Assembly: GCA_015657535.1 (NCBI GenBank)
Contig: JADHZB010000181.1
Coordinates: 1-10,083, forward strand
Direction: 5' to 3'
DNA length: 10,083 bases
DNA from: Nephromyces sp. MM_2019
Taxonomy: Eukaryota; Apicomplexa; Aconoidasida; Nephromycida
This document shows, piece after piece, positions 5,060 to 10,083 of the stretch (the stretch's first letter is position 1; every line of letters starts with the position of its first letter). The notes under the pieces are model-generated. The model saw nothing but the letters and a program-made list of their open reading frames with translations, was not told the origin of the DNA and searched no databases. Position numbers and translations under genes: made by a program.

Positions 5060-7866
5060 GTATGTGTGTCTGTGTGTATTTGATTGAGTTGTGTGTGGTG
5101 GAAGATTTGGGAGTTCCATCTTTCCTTTCGACATTTCAAGTGTGTTTATGGGGGGGGTTGTCTTGTGTGTGTGCAATGCGATTGGGAAGCAACGTGTAAA
5201 GCGAACTCGGTAGAATGAAGGATGTAGAGGAGCTCCTCATGAGAAGCTCTTTGTTAGGAGTGTGTGTGTTGGAGTATATGTTTGGGAGTGTACATGTCGG
5301 AGTGTATGTGCGGGACTGTGTGTGTGGGACTGTGTTTTTTCGTTAGTGTGTGCTATTTTGCTATGTGTGTTCCTTGTGTTTATATGGTTGTATTTGTGTG
5401 CACTTTTTGTGTCACTGTGCGTGTTTGTGGTGGTGTATACTCTCTTTTTCGCTCTTCAGGAAAAATATGCGATCAAAAAAAACAGCGAGAAGAAGAGCTC
5501 AAATAAGCAGGCCTCTGTAAAGCTCGCCTCCAAACTGCAGGCAGAAAGTTTGCGAAAGTATACTGAGCGTGTACGCGCAGAAGCAAGGTAATTCTTTCAT
5601 TCTGATGAAGGTGATGAAGAAAGAGATGGTAGATATGATGAAGATGAAGAAAAGAGAAAGGCTGGACTGAAAACTCCAAAAACCCTTCTTTTCAACTTCA
5701 TTTTACCGGAAAGTCTGTGGTTTGCCCTCATTTTCTGCATGCTTCTACAGTGAAACACTGCATATTTTCCGGAAGGCAAGGTATTGCCCATCAGCAATGT
5801 GATAGAACAGCCTAGTTGTGTGTGAAGCCTCCATGCAGCAGGCGATAGAGTTAAATCAAGGATTTGAGGGTTGAAGGGTAGTGTGTTTGGGTGCTGGAAA
5901 AATCGATGAATTCAAATGCAGATGTACAGGTTATTCGCCTTTAACTCAGCTTCACACTGTACACGTCACGTTCTGCTGAATGCACATACACACACACACA
6001 CACACATGCACCTGTAGCCACACACTTCCTCTTGTAGCCACACACACCCTCTGCAACGCACTTACATCTTCCTCTATTCACACACACAAGCTCCTCTACC
6101 CACGCCTGCCCTCTGCTATCCCTATATACCCCTTTCCGTCCACACGGACACCCTCCTCTGTCCACGTGCATCCTCTGCTACCCACAAACGCCCCCCTCCG
6201 TCCACGAACATCCTCCTCTATCTACAGACACCCTCTGCTATCCACACACACCCCCATAAACCCACACGTACACCCCCCTATATCCTCACACACATCATAA
6301 GAAGACTTTAAAACACACACACGCCAGTTTTTTTGATAAAAATTTGCCCTCCAACTTTCCTCCCTTTCAATTCTACTGGCTCATATTCAATATCACAATA
6401 TATTGATGTTTTCTTTGCTTAAGGCATGATTTTCGCTTTATTTATCATTTTTTCTTGGAAAATGTGCGGCTTTTCCTTTTTTTTCACCCAGAGATGCAGT
6501 AAGGAAGATGTTTCCTACTCAAGGAATGCATACACAGAGGCAGAGAGCAAAGAAACTGAAGTTTTTTGCAGAAAAAAAGAAAAAAATGCAGGCAAAAGGT
6601 GCTGTACCTACACCTCTTTCAGATCGCTTTTTGTATGCATTTTAACCACCTTTTATAAATTCAGTATGCTTGGAAATCTTGCAGTTTTTGAATAAACTAC
6701 ACACACAGCGATACCTCCATACATACACGAACACATGCACAAAGAGATAAATGCACAAGGAGACACATCCACACACACGAAATGTAATCTTCGGCAGATA
6801 CTGTAATTTATCGTGACTCGCTACACATACTGAAGCATTCGTCTTAATTCTTCAGCCGATGTGTTTACGTCATCGCGTCTGTACGTACACTCTTGCCAAT
6901 CGCCCTACCATTCCCGCTCATTGTGTATGTATGTGTGTGCTGTCTGAATAGGCGCCGGTCGTAGCGAGGAAACCTCAGAGGCACAAAGCTTTTCATTTGG
7001 CGACGTTGTCACAGCACCACCAGACTCTCTTTCCTTCGAACGACACAAGGCCTCCGTGTAAGTAGCACACACACAGGCATCACACACAAAATTATCACAC
7101 ATACGCACAAAATTATCATGCTGCCACACTCACTCATATGATTGCAGAGTCGCGTTAGTATTGGTGTACATACACTTGCTCTTATAGATGGTTTCTCAAG
7201 AAAGACATGCAAATAGGTGTATATCTATCACTCGATCAGTTTCTTGACGTGAGGCGTTCTTGTGTGTGCGAAATTATAATCCTTACACACACACACAATC
7301 CCCCTGATATTCATGCTTGTTACCTTCAACTCCAGCCCCCCATAACTGCCGCTCCCCTCCCCATCATGCACCTACAATCTCTCATCACCACCCACAACTC
7401 ACCCCTGCCCCCCACACCCATATTCCACCTCATCCCTCCCCACCCCCCACACCACAACCCACCACCACCGCACCCAGCCCCATACCACAACCTACCCCAA
7501 TCCCAAAACCCCCCATACACCCCCCTTTCCACACTTCACAGGAGAGCGCGTGTTAGGAGTGTCCCAAAACAAGCGGGCCAATCCCACATCCCTCAACATC
7601 CCCCCAGCATGGAGGGGGGCGCTTTTCGGATACCCCCCAACCACAAAGTGCAAACTTCTTCACACACAACACACAGAATAGCCGCAGCCCAGAAGCTCTC
7701 TGTGGGAGGTGTGGGGGGGGGAGTTGCTGACGCTAAGGGGGGGGAGCTTGAAAGCTATGCAGCGCAGGTGCAACTCGCTTACAAGAATTTGAAGGAGAGG
7801 AGAAGGATGAGGGCGAAGGAGGATGGAACGAGGCTGCCGAAGGATTACATCGTAGGAGGGCGATAA
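4736..7866 (+). CDS. CCDC137-like nucleolar protein, five exons
   Basis: Join 4736-5059, 5460-5587, 6492-6598, 6952-7057 and 7542-7866: 990 bases, 329 residues, stop TAA. Introns are GT-AG in phases 0, 2, 1 and 2, and every junction keeps the frame. Residues 1-80 are Lys/Arg-rich, as in nucleolar proteins. Landmarks of the CCDC137 family appear in the expected order: IPKF (102-105), the amphipathic ESLRKYTERVRAEAR (137-151) leading to KMF, a Lys/Arg-rich helix (QRQRAKKLKFFAEKKKKMQ), FGDVV followed by APP (202-210), and a C-terminal AYKNLKERRRMR helix (301-312). In animals CCDC137 is a nucleolar, chromosome-periphery protein linked to retinoic acid receptor retention; its molecular activity is not settled. 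Odd points: about 30 extra residues between IPKF and ESLRKY, and a weak exon 3 donor (GTGCTG). The ATG directly follows TTTTTTTCCCAG, so a 5' leader exon is possible. Family assignment is by motif order, not by an alignment search. Confidence 0.85.
5060..5459 (+). other. CCDC137-like gene, intron 1 (TG-rich)
   Basis: 400 bases from GTATGT to TTTTTCGCTCTTCAG. The body is degenerate TG with GGAGTGT units, plus a perfect 12-bp palindrome GAGGAGCTCCTC (5227-5238). The open frames starting at 5262 and 5264 are translations of this intron running into exon 2, not separate genes. Confidence 0.9.
5460..5587 (+). CDS. CCDC137-like gene, exon 2
   Basis: Residues 109-150 plus two bases of codon 151. 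It encodes a Lys/Ser-rich stretch absent from the usual family layout (EKYAIKKNSEKKSSNKQASV, then KLASKLQ), followed by the conserved helix AESLRKYTERVRAEA. Donor GCAAG|GTAATT, phase 2. Reading on without splicing hits TAA at once (5589-5591). Confidence 0.9.
5588..6491 (+). other. CCDC137-like gene, intron 2 (904 bases)
   Basis: GTAATT to TTTTCACCCAG. It starts with an unusually non-repetitive part (5592-5970) that includes a purine-rich, in-frame open stretch. It continues with a CA block (5980-6317) made of spaced CACACACCC and CCTCTGCTATCC-like units, and ends in AT-rich sequence and a T-rich acceptor. No exon of the family is missing between exons 2 and 3, because the helix RVRAEAR-DAVRKMF runs directly across the junction. 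Confidence 0.88.
6492..6598 (+). CDS. CCDC137-like gene, exon 3
   Basis: Completes Arg151, then encodes DAVRKMFPTQGMHTQRQRAK and KLKFFAEKKKKMQAK (152-186), with one base of Gly187. The acceptor CACCCAG|A is fixed by phase 2; the AG two bases downstream would break the frame. The donor G|GTGCTG is non-consensus after GTG, but it is the phase 1 site that joins exon 4 in frame. Without splicing the frame runs on as GAVPTPLSDRFLYAF and stops. Confidence 0.8.
6599..6951 (+). other. CCDC137-like gene, intron 3
   Basis: 353 bases, GTGCTG to TGTCTGAATAG. It contains a short CA block (6690-6780), then unique sequence with a small CTGAAG...CTTCAG inverted repeat (about 6829-6855) and an exact TGTACGTACA core (6880-6889). 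Confidence 0.8.
6952..7057 (+). CDS. CCDC137-like gene, exon 4 (FGDVV motif)
   Basis: Completes Gly187 and encodes AGRSEETSEAQSFSFGDVV, then TAPPDSLSFERHKAS (188-221), with two bases of Val222. The consensus donor CCGT|GTAAGT gives phase 2. The FG(D/E)VVxxPP motif is the most diagnostic element of the CCDC137 family. The opposite strand has a 74-codon open frame across this exon (6905-7129), which is a shadow. Confidence 0.88.
7058..7541 (+). other. CCDC137-like gene, intron 4, C-rich 3' half
   Basis: 484 bases, GTAAGT to CCACACTTCACAG. An exact TGTACATACA core lies at 7165-7174. From about 7326 to 7541 the plus strand is almost free of G and made of CCCC/CACC/CCAT units, a very long C-rich pyrimidine tract before the acceptor. 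The open frame starting at 7207 is mostly this intron and joins the true exon 5 in frame only by chance. Confidence 0.88.
7542..7866 (+). CDS. CCDC137-like gene, exon 5 (terminal)
   Basis: Completes Val222, then residues 223-329 and TAA at 7864-7866. Begins RARVRSVPKQAGQ, passes through a Gly-rich linker (SVGGVGGGVADAKGGELESY) encoded by G runs, and ends with the family's C-terminal helix AYKNLKERRRMR and a tail RAKEDGTRLPKDYIVGGR. The acceptor CACAG|G is fixed by phase 2. Confidence 0.87.
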
Positions 7867-7878
7867 GGTTATGAAGTT

Positions 7879-7934
7879 GGGGGGGGTGATTGGGGGGGTG
7901 ATTGGGGGGGTGATTGGGGAGGTGATTGAGGGGG
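7879..7934 (+). repeat. Tandem G-run array (13-bp unit), G-quadruplex candidate
   Basis: Runs of 8, 7, 7 and 4 G (7879-7886, 7892-7898, 7904-7910, 7916-7919) are separated by TGATT spacers, followed by a decayed copy ending in five G (7930-7934). The unit is about 12-13 bp (GTGATTGGGGGGG). It starts 12 bases after the CCDC137-like stop codon, so it is probably transcribed in the 3' UTR on the G-rich strand. Confidence 0.9.
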
Positions 7935-8153
7935 ACTGGTGATCATTGCACTGATGGGGGGTTATTCTGGAGAGATGGGGGGTAATTTTATCTAACAACT
8001 GGAGAATCACTTTGGTGGGTAGTTGATGGAGGAAGAAGCCTTCAAATCAACTAGCCTGGGTGTGGTGTTTTGGTGTGTGTTGATCAAAGAAAGAAGAGCT
8101 GCAGAGCTCTCTTTGTGAAGGTATTGCAGCTACCCCCACACTCCTTATATGTG

Positions 8154-8168
8154 GAGTGTACGTACACC
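8154..8168. repeat. Dispersed palindrome copy, GTGTACGTACAC
   Basis: GAGTGTACGTACACC, with a perfect 12-bp palindrome at 8156-8167. It is one of 12 exact TGTAYRTACA cores in the window and lies between two convergent genes. Confidence 0.8.
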
Positions 8169-8545
8169 CACTTGTCAAGCTGGTAATATTTCAAACTGAA
8201 AACAATCGCTGGAAACCCGAGGGTTAACACTTTACTACACGTCAGGGGGGGATGTTTAGTGCCTGATATTGTCATAGAATACTCTATATCCTTCTGTATA
8301 TATCATGTGTGTATGTATGTGCGCATACATAAAGAACATTCGATGCTGCTAATCCACACTACCGCCAAAATCCCATCTTCAAAGTGCAAACACACACCGG
8401 AGAAGCATATCAGCAGCTCACCTTCAGCTTAAGGAACACACACGATGCTCTCCACACACACTAAGAAGGCACGGTCGGCGTAGGGGCAGCCACATCAAGG
8501 GCTTATTCGCAGTATTACGCATATACGTCACCATCACTCACGTTG

Positions 8546-8561
8546 GAGTGTATATACACTC
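8546..8561. repeat. Dispersed palindrome copy, perfect 16 bp
   Basis: GAGTGTATATACACTC is fully self-complementary and is the longest perfect form of the dispersed palindrome. It shows that the flanking GAG/CTC belongs to the motif. Confidence 0.85.
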
Positions 8562-8610
8562 ATTCCCCTAGTGGCGCTACAGATCCTTCCACAGAAACAC
8601 ACACGGAATT

Positions 8611-8667
8611 CACACGGTGCATCCCTCGCCATGCACACACACAGCCCACACGGTGCATCCCTCGCCA
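8611..8667. repeat. 21-bp direct repeat pair
   Basis: CACACGGTGCATCCCTCGCC plus A occurs exactly at 8611-8631 and 8647-8667, 36 bases apart. Both copies are followed by ATGCACAC (directly, or after CA), so the true unit is about 29 bp. The non-CA core GGTGCATCCCTCGCC makes chance from dinucleotide repeats unlikely. Confidence 0.92.
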
Positions 8668-9456
8668 CATGCACACTACAAAGCAGTCAAGTGTCTAAAC
8701 CTCATCAACATATTAGGCAAAGCCCGAGTTTCTTTCATCGCGCAAGTATACGCACACACACAGACCAATTGGTAGGTATAAGCATCTCCTCTATGCGCAG
8801 AGTTGTATATACACTCGAAGTAATGAGAGCGGGCTACTTGAAGCACACTTAGGCAAGTGTGTGGGGAGTGGAGTGCATTCCGCACACAGGCACTCATAAA
8901 CACACACATCCTACACTATGCGATGTACTTGTGTGCCAAAATTTTGCAGCGAGAAGGATCACACACAAGCCGTTAAAGTGATCGAGATAAGGAAAACTCA
9001 CACACACATAGTGTAGCTACTACACCCAGTTGAAGAAAGCTCACATACACCACCAGCACTACACCAAAGCTGCACAAAGTTAACACACACATAGTATAGT
9101 CACTAGGCATATCACCCAAGATGATGTGTGCTCACACACAAAGTCTAACACAGCACCTCCTGCCTGCACTTAGGCTACATCACTGATATGCCTAAGCCAC
9201 GTAAAGACATATACAACCAAAACTTACACACACACAATAGGCAATGTACACTACCAAATTCATCAAGGCAGCACAAGGGGGACACTGCCTTCCCTGAACA
9301 CACCGTACCACACACGTATCCTCATAACTAAGCGGAGCCCTTTGCTACAAAGTCAGGGGTGTGCTTGTGTGTGTGTGCGCAAATATACACGCACCTCCCC
9401 GTAGGAAACAGCTGTAATAATTCACATCATCCATTGCACGTACACCCGCTAGACGC

Positions 9457-9511
9457 TCACTTCCTCAACACAAACCGCCTAGGAGGAAGATTCTCAATCC
9501 TCTTGCGTTCC
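9457..9511 (-). CDS. RPL35: RPL35 terminal exon
   Basis: The first base completes Lys (AA|G), followed by ERKRIENLPPRRFVLRK and TGA at 9459-9457. The acceptor is preceded by the pyrimidine-rich CTGTCTCAACTCTCCGCCAG. Only 55 bases long and easy to miss; phase, length and the PxRR(F/Y) ending all support it. Confidence 0.88.
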
Positions 9512-10053
9512 CTGGCGGAGAGTTGAGACAGCGATTCGAAAGCTTATTGGAAACTTCTAGATGTTATACTATCTTAATATACTTAGTGGTATGGTACATA
9601 CACGCACACACAGCAAGACACACACACAGTAAGACCCACACACAGCCACATGCAGGCAAAATTGAACGCAGCCACACACATTGGTCATGCCAACACATCA
9701 CACATACAACACAGATCATGCCAACAGACCAACACACCAACTTACTACGCAAATACCACCCACACTAACAAAACAAATCAACACACCCACACATTCCCAA
9801 ACCCACACACCGACACAAACACACACACCCCTCCACTCACTTCAAAGTTTTCTTAGACTTTTGAGCTTTCGTCAGAGATCTTCTAATAGCCCTAGTCTTC
9901 TTTTGGCGAAGATCTAAAGGCTTCAGCTTCTTGTTCTTGTAGGCTTCTTTCAGCTCTTCACGAAGCTTCTGATTCCTCACCGTCATCACTCTAGCGATAA
10001 CCTTCCTTACTGCACTAGCCTTCAACACTCTAGCTGTTGCGTTAGTAGCGATG
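9457..10053 (-). CDS. RPL35: 60S ribosomal protein L35 (uL29), C-terminal part
   Basis: On the minus strand, join 10053-9841 and 9511-9457; the gene continues beyond the right edge. Residues read IATNATARVLKASAVRKVIA, then RVMTVRNQKLREELKEAYKN, KKLKPLDLRQKKTRAIRRSL, TKAQKSKKTLK, and ERKRIENLPPRRFVLRK with a TGA stop. The VRKxIARVxTVxNQ...KPLDLRxKKTRAxRRxL core is diagnostic of eukaryotic L35. The protein sits near the exit tunnel of the 60S subunit and helps form the docking platform for SRP and nascent-chain factors. An intron (9840-9512, phase 2, donor GTGAGT, acceptor CTCTCCGCCAG) is needed: unspliced, the frame ends at a TGA inside the donor. With it, the tail from RRSL has the same length as the human one, and its Pro and Arg residues line up with the usual PLRKY ending. 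N-terminal exons are outside the window. Confidence 0.95.
9512..9840 (-). other. RPL35 last intron (CA on plus, TG on sense strand)
   Basis: 329 bases. On the plus strand, 9599-9835 is degenerate CACACA, so the sense RNA is UG-rich directly after the GTGAGT donor, as in the other TG-rich introns here. Open frames at 9523-9917 are products of this repeat. Confidence 0.88.
9841..10053 (-). CDS. RPL35: RPL35 internal exon
   Basis: 213 bases, phase 2 at both ends. The acceptor on the minus strand is CACTCCTTAATTCTTCTAG|C. The donor is TTGAA|GTGAGT at 9840-9835. It carries the KPLDLR and KKTRAIRR signatures. A naive open frame starts at an internal GTG (10028) and ends at TGA 9839-9837; neither is the real boundary. 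Confidence 0.94.
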
Positions 10054-10083
10054 CTAGAAGAATTAAGGAGTGAAAGATGAGCT

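Larger units (their letters stand above)
7867..9456. other. Convergent intergenic region, no gene supported
   Basis: The region lies between the stops of the CCDC137-like gene and RPL35 and should hold both 3' UTRs. Content: the G-run array, unique sequence (7940-8340), three TGTAYRTACA cores (8157, 8549, 8804), a 21-bp direct repeat pair (8611 and 8647) and CA-rich sequence (8570-9300) with repeated ACACACACATAGTRTAG-like strings (about 9001 and 9084). Open frames at 8084-8275 and 8571-8909 resemble no family and lie in repeat-rich sequence. No clear AATAAA signal is visible near either stop. Confidence 0.6.

Noticed and set aside
5602..5670. Possible C/D box snoRNA in intron 2 (TGATGAA ... 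CTGA)
   Set aside because: No terminal stem and no convincing internal boxes; TGATGA occurs several times simply because the stretch is GAT/GAA-rich.
7207..7866. Single 219-codon plus ORF as a gene
   Set aside because: Its first half is C-rich intron; only 7542-7866 is an exon, joined by splicing to exon 4.
1..10083. CRISPR array, bacterial operon, phage or transposase genes
   Set aside because: Repeats are simple-sequence, genes are spliced and eukaryotic, and no transposase, reverse transcriptase or viral motif was seen in any frame.

Overview
This is a stretch of nuclear DNA from an intron-rich eukaryote. Three spliced protein-coding genes can be recovered from it. Their exons are short, of normal composition and joined by GT-AG introns with matching phases. 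They sit in a background of degenerate (CA)n/(TG)n, G-rich, C-rich and homopurine tracts. TAA and TGA both act as stops, which fits a standard code. The proteins are divergent at the residue level, which suggests a protist, but I cannot name the lineage from this window.

Layout. Positions 1-905 look like intron. A plus-strand gene entering from the left ends with two exons (906-986 and 1488-1574). They encode the last 55 residues of the U5 snRNP GTPase Snu114/EFTUD2. Positions 1575-4735 hold no gene I can establish; they contain TG/CA domains, an AT-rich island with a 37-bp repeat pair, and a homopurine tract. A plus-strand gene of five exons (4736-7866) encodes a 329-residue CCDC137-like nucleolar protein, and all four intron phases (0, 2, 1, 2) join consistently. 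Its 3' flank starts with a tandem G-run array. Positions 7867-9456 are CA-rich and have no convincing gene. A minus-strand gene entering from the right ends with two exons (10053-9841 and 9511-9457) and encodes the C-terminal part of ribosomal protein L35 (uL29). It is convergent with the CCDC137-like gene.

The three genes are unrelated housekeeping functions: pre-mRNA splicing, a nucleolar protein and the large ribosomal subunit. Nothing suggests they form one system. Most open frames in the repeats are artefacts of CA/TG periodicity.

The most unexpected signal is a dispersed palindrome, TGTAYRTACA, often extended to GAGTGTAYRTACACYC. It occurs 12 times exactly, outside coding exons apart from a one-base overlap at a splice site, and is absent from 3042-6879. 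Two weak coding-like segments on the minus strand (4032-4109 and 3042-3128) are reported as leads only.
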